The notes: generated by a model from the sequence alone, not told the origin. A stretch of DNA of 64,000 nt from CAZHYV01 sp964537055 (GCA_964537055.1 CAZHYV010000003.1:200110-264109), one strand, 5' to 3'. Shown: positions 17,541-26,594, numbered from the stretch's first letter. Numbers and translations: made by a program.

Positions 17541-18488
17541 ATGGTCCCTTCAGAACCAATTTCAAAACTCAGTGAGCTTCTTACAAAAGAAAGTTTTAAG
17601 ACCCTAAACCATGCCTTAATCGATGAAAAAATACTCGGTTTGAATTTTAACGAAGCATTGATAGAATTTTTATCGTCTCCAAAAAGTTCGAAGAGATTTG
17701 AAATGTATATGGGTCCAATAGAAAATCATCTGTACGATCCTGATTTTGAATCACAAAAAAAATCTCTATTAGAATTCTATAAGCCAGCAAATCTTGCTGG
17801 CGTCTATATAAACCGATGTATCGAACTTATTAGAGATCTAAGTAGTAGTTTGCAGCCATACCTCGCTCAAAGGCAAATGAGTGCACGGCAAATCAAGCTA
17901 TTTTCCACTACTTTATATACGTTTATTTGCGCTATCAAGGATGTATATAATCATGTGAACGGTAATTCTAGGCGCTATTATTTCCAACAAAGTAGGTATA
18001 AAGAAATATTTCAAGATATGGCTAAGACCTTTTTGGTAGAAATAGACAGATTTGATGAAGAGCTTAAAATTGTTAGAGATAAGATAGGCGCTCACCTAGA
18101 TCGAGAAGCCATCATTGATCCAATGACATATTGGAAAAAAATCAGCTTTTCGGACTTTTTTAACGTAATGAGAATATGTTTAACGCATGTGTCTTTTCTT
18201 ACCACAGTGGAAGAAGTCTATGCCTGGAGATTCATCAGGGAGGATACAAGCGTATTAAGTCTGACAACAGAGGAATTCCGTCTTGCAAATTTCTTCTTCA
18301 AAGGAGGAGCAATTGCCGATATAAATACGGAATTTATTCCTTCAGTAAAAAACGCTCTTCTTGCTCCTGTGATCAAATTGATGCAAGAGTATAATTCTTT
18401 TGTAAGAAAAGAAGAAAGGTTTGTATTTAAGGCAAACACCGACGGAACATTTAATATCGCATGGCCAAAATCTAATGCCCTAGCGTAA
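17541..18488 (+). CDS. Unknown HEPN-motif protein, possible defence cargo
   Basis: A 315-residue, mostly helical soluble protein that I do not recognise as a named family. Residues 179-185 read RDKIGAH. This fits the R-x(4-6)-H active-site pattern of HEPN RNases, which occur in abortive-infection and toxin systems. Earlier helices (LFSTTLYTFICAIKDVYNHV) could complete a HEPN-like bundle. It is clearly AT-rich compared with gp36 and the capsid gene and faces away from gp36. Function as a superinfection-exclusion or abortive-infection protein is inference; a single short motif may be chance. Confidence 0.6.
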   Translation: MVPSEPISKLSELLTKESFKTLNHALIDEKILGLNFNEALIEFLSSPKSSKRFEMYMGPIENHLYDPDFESQKKSLLEFYKPANLAGVYINRCIELIRDLSSSLQPYLAQRQMSARQIKLFSTTLYTFICAIKDVYNHVNGNSRRYYFQQSRYKEIFQDMAKTFLVEIDRFDEELKIVRDKIGAHLDREAIIDPMTYWKKISFSDFFNVMRICLTHVSFLTTVEEVYAWRFIREDTSVLSLTTEEFRLANFFFKGGAIADINTEFIPSVKNALLAPVIKLMQEYNSFVRKEERFVFKANTDGTFNIAWPKSNALA

Positions 18489-18634
18489 CTAAATCCCCGC
18501 CACCGACTATCCATACCAAAAGATGCGTCATCCGATCGTGTATACGCTCATCTACCCAACAGAGCCCAAGGGAACCACATATTCCTCGCTAGCTTTCATG
18601 AAGGTCGTTTTCTGTAGATAACTCATACTTCTCC

Positions 18635-19606
18635 TTATGGCTCCGTGGCTTTGACCGCAAGATGCGGCAACGCAGGCCCGCAGCCTAAGAAGCAGTCCCA
18701 TCCGTACTGGACAGCTCCATGGCTCACCCGAATGCTTTCCGTCGGATCCGTGCCTGCATAGTGAAACTCAGGGGGTCTCACAATCGAAGTGATAAACGGC
18801 CGCATCGTCGAATTGATGAGGTTGAGCACATACCAGGACTTGGGGTCGTATTCATTGAGCTCTGGAAAGAGCAGCACTTCTGCTTTATTCGAAAGCGCGG
18901 TGCTGACCGAGGCCGCTGCTGTGGCTCCGACCGCTTGGGCAATCAGGCCTCCAGGTTGTAAGATTCTTCGGGCCGCGAGCTCTAGCCGTTCGTTTGGAAC
19001 GATCACCACTCGCTTCCCAATGAGGTTCAGCAACCGGTTGTCCCAGCCCTTTACTTTGCGAAGCAGATCAAACGCGCTCACCAATCCAGGCTCATCCAGC
19101 GAGGTTTTCGGAAGGAGGTTGCTAAATTTTTCTCCCCCAGGTTTGTTCGGATTCACTGGATGTTTATCATCAAAGAAGGGCCGCTGATCATACGAAGTGG
19201 GTGTATCGTCATGCATGGTCGCTGCCAAGCGTCGGTCAATAATGCCAATGGCCCGGGCGATAATATTTGGCATTTTATCTTGCAAAATGCCAAACACGTC
19301 TCCATTCAGCGTATCGAGAAAGACAAACTCATCATCCGGCGCATAGCGGACATGCTCAAACTCGACTTGAAATACTTCCGGTTTGGTTGCCTTTCTAGGA
19401 TCGCCAAACGGCCAGGGTTTTTCCGCATTGCTCACCGGAGAAAATGGGAGTTTGACTCGTTCTCCTTGGGACCCGAGCTTCATATAACTGATCTGTTGGG
19501 CAATGCCTTGGGTGTTGTAGGGGATTTGCTTAAATGCAGTATCCACGGAGACAAACAGCGAGGTCAAATCCGTGTTCGAAATCACCATCGGGTTTACGGG
19601 GGGCAT
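18635..19606 (-). CDS. Major capsid protein (Mu gpT family)
   Basis: A 323-residue protein with the Mu T pattern: TSLFVSVDTAFKQIPY near the start, the RRLAATMHDD and PFFDDKHPVNPNK segments in the middle, then a WDNRLLNLIGKRVVIVPN strand and a C-terminal AVQYGWDCFLGCGPALP. This is the HK97-fold head subunit. It has a normal Shine-Dalgarno (AAGGAG) and follows the small head gene by 9 nt, so it is expressed from an upstream start, not its own late promoter. Confidence 0.87.
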   Translation of the reverse strand: MPPVNPMVISNTDLTSLFVSVDTAFKQIPYNTQGIAQQISYMKLGSQGERVKLPFSPVSNAEKPWPFGDPRKATKPEVFQVEFEHVRYAPDDEFVFLDTLNGDVFGILQDKMPNIIARAIGIIDRRLAATMHDDTPTSYDQRPFFDDKHPVNPNKPGGEKFSNLLPKTSLDEPGLVSAFDLLRKVKGWDNRLLNLIGKRVVIVPNERLELAARRILQPGGLIAQAVGATAAASVSTALSNKAEVLLFPELNEYDPKSWYVLNLINSTMRPFITSIVRPPEFHYAGTDPTESIRVSHGAVQYGWDCFLGCGPALPHLAVKATEP

Positions 19607-19615
19607 CTTTTCTCC

Positions 19616-20038
19616 TTACGAAATAAATATACGAAATCGGTTTCCGGGAAGGACTGCAAGCAAGGTCACGGTCAGATCATTCGCGGCCACCGTTTTCTTT
19701 ACAGTGAGGTTATCAACTAAGGCGACCGGTTTTCCCAGGTCAGCGACTTTGGGCAAATCGGCAGCCAAGCCCTCTACTTCAATGGACAGCCCCCGCAGAT
19801 AGAGAGGGGGACTAATTGGAGAAAGGGGCGTGGCTCCTGCCGCGTTCTCTACGGTTTTGTAGACGAGCCCCAGCAAGGTAGAGCCGACGACCCCGGCGGC
19901 CGCAGGTTTGGCTTGGCCGCCCTCGTTCATGGCCAGCGTGCCTGCCCAAAGCGTCACACCCGCAGCCACGGTAGGATGTTCCAAGGTGTAATATCGATCA
20001 TAGGGAATGGGTTGATTGACTTCTTGTGCGATTGCCAT
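19616..20038 (-). CDS. Small head (decoration/stabilising) protein
   Basis: A 140-residue beta-rich protein (MAIAQEVNQPIPYDRYY, AAGVTLWAGTLAMNEGG, LLGLVYKTVENAAG) between protease-scaffold and capsid. Position and Gly/Ala/Val composition match DUF2190-type capsid decoration proteins. AAGGAG lies at a proper distance before ATG. The exact family is not certain. Confidence 0.65.
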   Translation of the reverse strand: MAIAQEVNQPIPYDRYYTLEHPTVAAGVTLWAGTLAMNEGGQAKPAAAGVVGSTLLGLVYKTVENAAGATPLSPISPPLYLRGLSIEVEGLAADLPKVADLGKPVALVDNLTVKKTVAANDLTVTLLAVLPGNRFRIFIS

Positions 20039-20047
20039 GGTTTCTCC

Positions 20048-20680
20048 TTATCGGTACAAATAGAGCCGAGCCTCGACTTCCTGTTTTTCACGAAGATAGC
20101 GCTCGGCATCAATCAGAAGCCCTTGTTTTTCAAAGACGGCAATCACGCTCCGGTCAAATTCATTGAGGCAAGCCTTGGGTCTCGTCATGGTTTCTTGAAA
20201 AGGATCTCCCCCCGCAAAAATTCGTTTCCCTGGGGCAGCAAAGGTCCCAGGCTCAATCGATTCGACCAGATCTTTGGCTTTGCCTTTTTGATGGAGCTCG
20301 AGCAGCTTGTCCCGCTTGTGGGCAGGGTAACGTCCCTCTCGGATCCATTGGCTCACCTCTTTTTCTACCGTTTGGAGATTTTGGGTCTTGGTGAGTTCCG
20401 AACGCAGCGTGCCTACTTCTTGCCGTAAGGTTTTGACCTCGCGGGACATTTGCGTGAGCAACGTGCGTTCTTCCTCTTCGTCGCGCTCGTCATCGGATCC
20501 TTTTTCTGGTTCTTCGCCGTCCCGTTCTTCTTCCCTCTGCTCAAGAGCGCGTTTCACCGCACGCTGGGTTTCTTCGTCGTCTTCCGTCGATTCGGCATAG
20601 GATTTGTACGCTTTCTGGGCCTCTTCGTGGGACGCATCTTCGGGTAAGCTTAGTTTTTGGAACGCCTCTTTGGTGCTCAT
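20048..20680 (-). CDS. Nested scaffold protein from internal start
   Basis: Inside the protease gene an ATG at 20680 (MSTKEAFQKLSLPED) has a strong Shine-Dalgarno (AAAGGACA, 5-nt spacer) and would make a 210-residue protein. It begins exactly where the protease domain ends and contains the acidic coiled coil. Lambda C/Nu3 and Mu I/Z use the same nested arrangement for the internal scaffold. Confidence 0.65.
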   Translation of the reverse strand: MSTKEAFQKLSLPEDASHEEAQKAYKSYAESTEDDEETQRAVKRALEQREEERDGEEPEKGSDDERDEEEERTLLTQMSREVKTLRQEVGTLRSELTKTQNLQTVEKEVSQWIREGRYPAHKRDKLLELHQKGKAKDLVESIEPGTFAAPGKRIFAGGDPFQETMTRPKACLNEFDRSVIAVFEKQGLLIDAERYLREKQEVEARLYLYR

Positions 20681-21196
20681 AGAATGTCCTTTGATTGGGT
20701 GAGAAGGGTTGATGAAGGAACGCAGGGCCACCGCATCGGGGTTGCTCCCCAAAATGACTAACGAGACCTCGAGCAGCTCCCAATCGGTGATAAGAGTCAC
20801 TTGCTCAGAGCCATTGCCTTCGACATGCTCCCTGAGGGTGTGAAAACCAATGGAAACCGCTCGTAAGAAGCCGGCTTGCACAGCTCGACAACAACGGTCT
20901 GCTTTGTCGTTGACCTCGGCAGGAGCAAACTCTGCGTCGATATATAAACCCTCCTCGGTGACCTCAATGGCAAGGATCCGTCCAATGACATCTTCCGGAT
21001 CGGGAGGGGTCGGCCTGGCTTGCGGATGAGACCAACAAAACAGGGGGTTTTTCCAAAACTGTTCGAGCTTGACCCCTTGCGGCAGCACGATGGTGCCATG
21101 GCGGTCTTTGGTTTTGGTATTGGCAAGAAAGCGGACGACGCGAGCGGTCCCCTGGGGGGTGACCGTGGTCTCCATCGCTCGCCATTGCATCTTCAT
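20048..21196 (-). CDS. HK97-type prohead protease fused to scaffold
   Basis: A 382-residue protein. Residues 1-160 form an S78/HK97-like prohead protease: NTKTKDRHGTIVLP, a histidine in FCWSHPQ, and a serine in LRAVSIGF, followed by the LLEVSLVILGSNPDA segment. Residues about 173-382 are a highly charged coiled coil (EEERDGEEPEKGSDDERDEE) typical of scaffolds. The ATG at 21196 follows the TAGCTACTCT motif by 7 nt. The protease should cleave the scaffold and capsid during maturation. Confidence 0.83.
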   Translation of the reverse strand: MKMQWRAMETTVTPQGTARVVRFLANTKTKDRHGTIVLPQGVKLEQFWKNPLFCWSHPQARPTPPDPEDVIGRILAIEVTEEGLYIDAEFAPAEVNDKADRCCRAVQAGFLRAVSIGFHTLREHVEGNGSEQVTLITDWELLEVSLVILGSNPDAVALRSFINPSHPIKGHSMSTKEAFQKLSLPEDASHEEAQKAYKSYAESTEDDEETQRAVKRALEQREEERDGEEPEKGSDDERDEEEERTLLTQMSREVKTLRQEVGTLRSELTKTQNLQTVEKEVSQWIREGRYPAHKRDKLLELHQKGKAKDLVESIEPGTFAAPGKRIFAGGDPFQETMTRPKACLNEFDRSVIAVFEKQGLLIDAERYLREKQEVEARLYLYR

Positions 21197-21203
21197 TAAA
21201 AGA

Positions 21204-21213
21204 AGAGTAGCTA
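21204..21213 (-). promoter_or_regulatory. Leaderless late-promoter motif before protease
   Basis: Minus strand TAGCTACTCT, 7 nt, ATG at 21196. Confidence 0.65.
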
Positions 21214-21345
21214 GAAGTTGGAATTTCGAAGAGAAGTAAATTTGCGAGCAAAATCCAGGCTATATCTGGGTCTCCTTTACAGAATACGTACCTAGAGGCA
21301 GATTGGGAACGTAACAAGAATTATTTCTCGATTGGGAGAAAATAT

Positions 21346-21666
21346 ATGGCTAACGACATACGCAAGGAAATAAAAAAGGCTTTTCTAGAAGTCCTGGACC
21401 AAAAAATATCCGGAACTAGAAACTCGCAAGAAATTATGAAACACCTTAAACCTCCAGGTTCAAAAGAACTTATCAATGAGGCTTATGCGATTGCAGCCCA
21501 AAGACTTCGGGAAAAGGGGACTTTTATTTCTCTTATAGACCCGGGCAACGGCGCGGAAGACATTACAACTAGGATAGATTTAGACTTTCTAAATATTCGC
21601 CCTTTCTTCATGACGGTCTTTTTTTGGTATAATGGAGATATGGATATTAAATCTAACGTTGGGTAA
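21346..21666 (+). CDS. Small cargo protein, unknown
   Basis: A 106-residue protein (MANDIRKEIKKAFLEVLDQ ... NGDMDIKSNVG), not recognised. It is helical at the N-terminus with an aromatic C-terminus. It faces the opposite way to the phage genes and its 3' end overlaps the convergent portal stop by 14 nt. It is AT-richer than neighbouring phage genes. Probably an independently expressed cargo gene; no function can be given. Confidence 0.55.
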   Translation: MANDIRKEIKKAFLEVLDQKISGTRNSQEIMKHLKPPGSKELINEAYAIAAQRLREKGTFISLIDPGNGAEDITTRIDLDFLNIRPFFMTVFFWYNGDMDIKSNVG

Positions 21667-23209
21667 TTCTTAAATCAAACTCCTCGGCAACCTGCTCAGG
21701 ATCTGGATCGAGCCCCAGCTTTTCCTTCGCCGCAACAAAAATGCCCATGCGTGCCGTGGGGTCTGCTTTGCGGTCTACCACCCAGTGGCACTTCGGAATG
21801 ACCCCGCAAATTTCTTCGGGAGAGTATCCACTTGCTGCCGCTAACGCAGAGACGTTCTTTTCCACCACATACCGGATCAACGTCCGGTACGTTTCTGCCG
21901 AAAGCCGTGCATCAATCCGCTGTGTACTTTCTCCCTGATCCGCATGGGTATCTGCCGCCCCGTAGCTTCCGACCGCCCCCAGCTCAAACTGAAGCGTGGC
22001 GCCGGCGACCAGCTTACTCATCTCCGTGTTGATGGCGCCCCAAATGGCGGCATGCATGCCTCGGGCATCCACCCCCGCAGGAATCGGGGCATGTTTGAGC
22101 TCGCCCCATTTCTTCTTAATCACCTGCGGAATCCCAAGGCCATGGTCACGCAGTGCCGCTTCGCAATCGGCTTTGTCCTCATCCGAAGAGAATCCATCGC
22201 CATCGTCCATTTGTAAATACGGTGTTGGAACCCCGTAGGTTTCTAAGATGGTGCCCCACCGCGCGATGCTTTGGTGCTTAATCAAGTGCAAATAGTGCGC
22301 CGCAAACATGTAGCCCCGCTGCCGCATGTATCCATCGCCAAACGCACGATGCAGTAGAATCTTATGCGTGGGCTCGTTCGTCTCGGGGTTCACAAACGGG
22401 TCGACAAAGCCGCCGGCCCCCATATCAATATAGCCTCGGTCATTCATGATATCGAAGCGCCAATGACGGTTAAAGATGCTCTCGAGACTGGCAATCGCTT
22501 CTGCCTCCACCAGGGTACGCACCTTCCCACGAACCACAGGGATGCGTTTTCTCCGGTAAACAATCTCTTGCGAGCTAAACCCGCTCGCATTGGCAATCAG
22601 AAGCTCGCCCGCACTGCTATCAAAGCCATCAATGTCATCGAAGACCGCACGAACAAAGTTACAGACAAAGAGGGCCACATCCGTATGGTCAAAGGGCTTC
22701 ACCCGAAAAGGAGACTGAAACACCGCTTCCCGACGGCTCCGGTCCACTGCCTGAAGATGTGCATCTCGCCTGAGAATCTGCAAATCCATATCCGATTTGC
22801 GGACCATGTGGCCCGTGGTATCCACCTCCCGATGCACCGAAGTAATCCGATCCAGCGTCAGGCCTGTCCCCGCATACGTGGAAAAGCTGGCGGGCGTAGG
22901 TCCTGCCCGCGAGGTGAACCGCCCGTATTGCGCTTCTTTCGAACCGAGCAGGGCTTGTTGCTTGGCATCGACGTGCAACCAAGGCTGGAGGTACGTGGTA
23001 TTGCCTGCTCCTTCGACTTCCTTGGGTGCTTGTCCTGGAGCAGAACGGAGGTTCTCTCCTCGGGCCATGGTGTGATGGATTGTGTTTTGAATAACGTTTT
23101 TGAGAGATATCTTTTGTGGAACCCACGAGGAAGCAGGGAGAGTGAGCACCTGCATCAGGGCTCTGAGCTTGTTCCGGACATTTTGAAGCCAGGGGGTATC
23201 TTCCTTCAC
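21653..23209 (-). CDS. Portal protein (Mu gp29, DUF935 family)
   Basis: A 518-residue protein with DUF935 features: a ADKADCEAALRDHG, WGAINTEMSKLVAGATL and GAADTHADQGESTQRI segment near the C-terminus, and ITSVHREVDTTGH in the middle. The frame is open to 23278, but GTG at 23209 (VKEDTPWLQNVRNKL) is chosen because the TAGCTACTCT motif ends 6 nt upstream, as in seven other genes. It forms the portal ring for DNA packaging. No separate gp30 (F) gene follows in this window. Confidence 0.83.
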   Translation of the reverse strand: MKEDTPWLQNVRNKLRALMQVLTLPASSWVPQKISLKNVIQNTIHHTMARGENLRSAPGQAPKEVEGAGNTTYLQPWLHVDAKQQALLGSKEAQYGRFTSRAGPTPASFSTYAGTGLTLDRITSVHREVDTTGHMVRKSDMDLQILRRDAHLQAVDRSRREAVFQSPFRVKPFDHTDVALFVCNFVRAVFDDIDGFDSSAGELLIANASGFSSQEIVYRRKRIPVVRGKVRTLVEAEAIASLESIFNRHWRFDIMNDRGYIDMGAGGFVDPFVNPETNEPTHKILLHRAFGDGYMRQRGYMFAAHYLHLIKHQSIARWGTILETYGVPTPYLQMDDGDGFSSDEDKADCEAALRDHGLGIPQVIKKKWGELKHAPIPAGVDARGMHAAIWGAINTEMSKLVAGATLQFELGAVGSYGAADTHADQGESTQRIDARLSAETYRTLIRYVVEKNVSALAAASGYSPEEICGVIPKCHWVVDRKADPTARMGIFVAAKEKLGLDPDPEQVAEEFDLRITQR

Positions 23210-23213
23210 AAAA

Positions 23214-23231
23214 GCAGAGTAGCTACTCTGC
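23214..23231. repeat. Perfect 18-bp palindrome over the portal late promoter
   Basis: Both strands read GCAGAGTAGCTACTCTGC, centred on the late-promoter motif of the portal gene. Other copies of the motif lack this symmetry. It could be an operator or may start transcription both ways. Confidence 0.55.
23216..23225 (-). promoter_or_regulatory. Leaderless late-promoter motif before portal
   Basis: Minus strand TAGCTACTCT, 6 nt, GTG start at 23209. Confidence 0.62.
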
Positions 23232-23286
23232 CTTCTTCTCAAGGAGGGCTTTGCTTGTTTTTGGCGAAGTCTCGCCAACCGTTTCT

Positions 23287-23532
23287 CTAGATGCTTTTGT
23301 GTCTGTTCACAAAGGTGAATTTTTCTTCCAACACAGAGAGGAAAGCAAGGGCTGGGAGATCATAGAAGGCAAGATGAGCTGCAAAGGCAGATGCTTGTCC
23401 CTCACTCATGAGAAAGAGAAGCGATTCTGCTACCAGTTTGAGAGCTTGGTGCTCGGTAGAAGGAACGACATACCTTTTTGAGATTTGTTCGAGAATCTGG
23501 CAAGAGAATTCGGCAAGAGCGAGTATCAACAT
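23287..23532 (-). CDS. Small hypothetical phage protein
   Basis: An 81-residue protein (MLILALAEFSCQILEQ ... KFTFVNRHKSI), not recognised. It lies upstream of the portal promoter, where the terminase-portal junction would otherwise be. There is no Shine-Dalgarno or late motif before ATG at 23532. It could be a real small protein or a chance reading frame. Confidence 0.4.
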   Translation of the reverse strand: MLILALAEFSCQILEQISKRYVVPSTEHQALKLVAESLLFLMSEGQASAFAAHLAFYDLPALAFLSVLEEKFTFVNRHKSI

Positions 23533-23844
23533 AAGAATCCGCTCTTACGGAGTGTTGGGAGCAAAACCTTGGGGATGAAAGGTAACGTGTGATAGTCGAT
23601 TCGAGATTCAGGCAGGCTATGAAAAATCAAAGAAATAGCAGATTTCTGCGAAATCGTCAGGGAAACCTCCAAAACATCAGCTCCCCACACCTGCAATTCT
23701 TACATGAATTTTCCATGAGGTGCCCTGCATGCTATTTAGGATTTTTCTCTCTTTCTCTCATACAATCGTTCTTTGGAAAGATTGATGTTGCTTTTAAGGT
23801 AAGTTTACTTATTTCTTCTACCAAAGAAAGCAGAGGTTCTAAAG
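23533..23844. other. Intergenic region before lipoprotein cargo
   Basis: About 310 bp with no supportable gene; a promoter for the forward lipoprotein gene is expected here, but no strong consensus is clear by eye. Confidence 0.4.
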
Positions 23845-24207
23845 ATGAGACTAGAACGATGTCTATTTATTACAATGTTGTCTGTATTGATGTGCTTCGG
23901 TTGTGCGCCAACTCCTACAAATCCCCTTGTTACTCCTGCTCCTTCGTTCCCTGGAAGGATGATTATTTATCGAGGAGACCCAGTATTGTTAGCAAAAAAG
24001 GAAAAGTGTGAGAATACGAAGAAATGGGTTGGCAATACTCAAATATCACTTTGTTACTGGGTGGATAAAGCGCAGATGTGTTTCCACAGAAGTGGTAACA
24101 TAAATCCTAACGATTGTGATACTAACGATCCAGTTCTTGGTGGTGAATGTCAAAGAGTGAGATGGGAGGCCGCCACATGTCTTATGGTAAATCAAGCTAA
24201 CGAGTAA
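23845..24207 (+). CDS. Small cysteine-rich lipoprotein (cargo)
   Basis: A 120-residue protein with a lipoprotein signal: MRLERCLFITMLSVLMCFGC, cysteine at 20 as the probable lipidation site. The mature part contains six further cysteines (EKCENTKK, SLCYWVDK, MCFHRSG, NDCDTN, GGECQRV, ATCLMV) and is likely disulfide-bonded in the periplasm. It lies between terminase and portal in the opposite direction. Prophage lipoproteins often block superinfection, but that is only an analogy here. Confidence 0.68.
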   Translation: MRLERCLFITMLSVLMCFGCAPTPTNPLVTPAPSFPGRMIIYRGDPVLLAKKEKCENTKKWVGNTQISLCYWVDKAQMCFHRSGNINPNDCDTNDPVLGGECQRVRWEAATCLMVNQANE

Positions 24208-24412
24208 GAACAGATACGCCGTGTCAAACTTTATTGGTTAGAGGGGAAATCCTAGGTAGTATCATATGTCCCCAGGGATGCGCTCCATAGAATCCTTTTG
24301 GATATACACTGCTCAGCATGGGAACCTAGACAGATCCTCAAACAGGTGCAAGAAATGTCCTACTAGAACGAGTTTTTCAATTTCAAGGATATTTCTGATG
24401 AAGTGCCCTTAA

Positions 24413-26017
24413 CTAAACGCCGACCTGAATTTCTCGCCGCCCAATGGATAGCCGGGCGCTGATCACTTTCATGGAAGCTTGCCTTGGGGGCATCACCCAC
24501 CAAGCGACATAGCCCGCCGTATCCGTGAGGTGGGCATAGAGTCCTGCAGGATAAGCTCCGTACTTCCCTTGCTTGCTTTTGCATTGCTTGAGTGCCATTT
24601 GCATCCGAGCTGCCTGTGGGTCCACACTCATTCGCTTCTCTGCCAAGAGCCGATTGATCAGGGCCACCCGCTGGTGGATGGGAGGATTGGCTCCATGTAA
24701 CGATTTGGTACCCCGCTTTGGCTGCGGTCCTTCGATATGCCACCTCCTTGCCCGAAATACGCTCCATGAATCTTTACCACTGCGGTGTTTGCCATCTTGC
24801 CAATCTCCCGAGGCGTCCCCAATCCACAAGAGATTTTCCGGGGTATAAAGGCCTTGATCTTCCACCTCATCGAGGAGTTGGTCCTCATTGCCCCGCTCGA
24901 CGATAAAGTCATCGATACACCAAAGCTGCGGGCGGTCGAAGGTCCCGAAGATTTTCCAGATGGAGCCGGCCATATGGGGCGTCCCTTGGAAGTCAGCTCC
25001 CCCTAGATACGCATAGGCGTATCCTGTTTTTCTCTTGGTAAACTCTTGGGTGATGTCTTCCAGCAGAGGAACCAAAGCCAGCCCATTCCGAATCTCGTCC
25101 CATTCATAATAGGCATAGTCTCCCACGGGTAGAATGAGGCCCTCGTCATCGGCACGGGCTCCCGCAGGGTCGAGCCGCTTCATGATGTTCCCGGCACGCT
25201 TCCGGGCCTCGGCATCAATGGCATCGTTCAGGCGGCTCTCTATCCGAAAGAACGCAACCTCATGGGGTCTCCCTTGCGCCTTGGCCTTTTCGTACGCTTG
25301 CCACTCATTCACCACCCACGAACCCCTCTCTCTGCGAGGCGCATTGGTAGCTATGACGACGAGGCCCCCTTTGTCCGATACGGCTCCAACGGCATGAAAG
25401 AGCACATCGCTGCTCATCTTGGCGCCTTCGTTCTGAAACACAATGTCGGCGCGCCCTCGCTTGACGGTATCGGGGTCGTCCGCACTCAGATTGGTGAGGG
25501 TGGGTCCATGAACCAGGGTGTATCGACGTTTAGGCCATTCTCGGTAGGAATACCAATCCGAAGGAAGATTTTCTTGGATCTCACGATCCAATTCGTCCCG
25601 CTCTGCATGAGAGACGGAGATGAGCCAGCCAATCAAAGGGCTTCCCTGAATCCGAGGGACGTCAATTAAGGTTGCTAAGGTGCAGAGCAGTCCCATATGC
25701 GTTTTCCCCCCACGCCGTCCTCCAATGGCAATCGCGGCAGAGACACTCCGCGGAGACCCTTCCCGAAACGCCTTGAGCCAGCCGGCAAACCACCGTACAA
25801 ACTCCACTTGACTTGGTCGCATCTCAATCACCCGTGCAGATTCGGGCTCTGTCTTTACAAAGCAGCGGTCCTGATGATCCCACCGTCCTCCGGCAAAAAG
25901 AAGCGTCTCTTTCGATCTTCCCTCCCGAAGGATCAAACAGAGGTCCTGATACCGATGCTCAGGACGCTGTGCTTCTTGAAAGGTCTGGAGTACACGGTGA
26001 ATGGAGAGCACGGACAT
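24413..26017 (-). CDS. Terminase large subunit (Mu gp28-like)
   Basis: A 534-residue packaging motor. Walker A is IGGRRGGKTH near residue 100; the region DIVFQNEGAK with its acidic residue is the likely Walker B, and LVVIATNAP fits the coupling motif. The C-terminal part (GGADFQGTPH, WIGDASGDW) should be the RNase H-like nuclease. Its start overlaps the terminase small subunit by 59 nt. It ends far (1.2 kb) from the portal gene because of an inserted lipoprotein gene. Confidence 0.85.
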   Translation of the reverse strand: MSVLSIHRVLQTFQEAQRPEHRYQDLCLILREGRSKETLLFAGGRWDHQDRCFVKTEPESARVIEMRPSQVEFVRWFAGWLKAFREGSPRSVSAAIAIGGRRGGKTHMGLLCTLATLIDVPRIQGSPLIGWLISVSHAERDELDREIQENLPSDWYSYREWPKRRYTLVHGPTLTNLSADDPDTVKRGRADIVFQNEGAKMSSDVLFHAVGAVSDKGGLVVIATNAPRRERGSWVVNEWQAYEKAKAQGRPHEVAFFRIESRLNDAIDAEARKRAGNIMKRLDPAGARADDEGLILPVGDYAYYEWDEIRNGLALVPLLEDITQEFTKRKTGYAYAYLGGADFQGTPHMAGSIWKIFGTFDRPQLWCIDDFIVERGNEDQLLDEVEDQGLYTPENLLWIGDASGDWQDGKHRSGKDSWSVFRARRWHIEGPQPKRGTKSLHGANPPIHQRVALINRLLAEKRMSVDPQAARMQMALKQCKSKQGKYGAYPAGLYAHLTDTAGYVAWWVMPPRQASMKVISARLSIGRREIQVGV

Positions 26018-26594
26018 GCGTAAGCTCCACAGAGTGAGAGGTGTTCTTTTTGGCTTGGTATCGCCTTGCCAGTTGTGCGGTGTGCGCTTGTTCTTTCACA
26101 TAGCCGAGGCGAGCAATGGCTGTGCCCAGGACCTCCCATCTCTTCAGGGTTTCTTCTGTGATCTCATGCTGACACTGCTCGTAAAGGAGCGTTACTAACT
26201 GAAAATAGGCCCAGGCGACCGCGGCCATGGCATCGCCCAGAGGGGGGTGGGACGAGGCAAGGTCACACGTGACTCCGTCCACTTGATTCCGAAGTCTTAC
26301 CGCCTGCTCTGATCGGAGGGCTTTGTCTTTGAGCATCCCCAGTTTGGCTAAGGTACTGGTCACCACCCGTACTCGGAGGAGATCAGACTGGCTTCCTTGA
26401 CACGCTGCCTGAATGCAGACGAGGCCCACATCATTGGCCCAAGTCACGCAGGCTTCGACTCCTTGCAAAAGCGGAGGAGGAACGAGGGAGGGAAACAAGG
26501 AGGGTGGACTGTTCAAGGCAAGGCATTCCTTCTTCCGCTTCCGTTGCGCAGCGCCACTGAGCCGCTTCCCCGTAAGCGGGTGATAACTAGGCAT
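25959..26594 (-). CDS. Terminase small subunit-like protein
   Basis: A 211-residue basic, helical protein (MPSYHPLTGKRLSGAAQRKR start) directly before the large subunit. It resembles Mu gp27-type small terminase subunits in place and composition: basic N-terminus, helical middle (WANDVGLVCIQAACQGSQ). The frame is open to 26672, but ATG at 26594 follows the TGGCTACTCT motif by 6 nt. The N-terminal GKRLSGAAQRKRKK would bind DNA. Confidence 0.65.
   Translation of the reverse strand: MPSYHPLTGKRLSGAAQRKRKKECLALNSPPSLFPSLVPPPLLQGVEACVTWANDVGLVCIQAACQGSQSDLLRVRVVTSTLAKLGMLKDKALRSEQAVRLRNQVDGVTCDLASSHPPLGDAMAAVAWAYFQLVTLLYEQCQHEITEETLKRWEVLGTAIARLGYVKEQAHTAQLARRYQAKKNTSHSVELTHVRALHSPCTPDLSRSTAS

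Noticed and set aside
22364..23290. 308-codon forward reading frame opposite portal
   Set aside because: Shadow of DUF935 portal; composition not protein-like.
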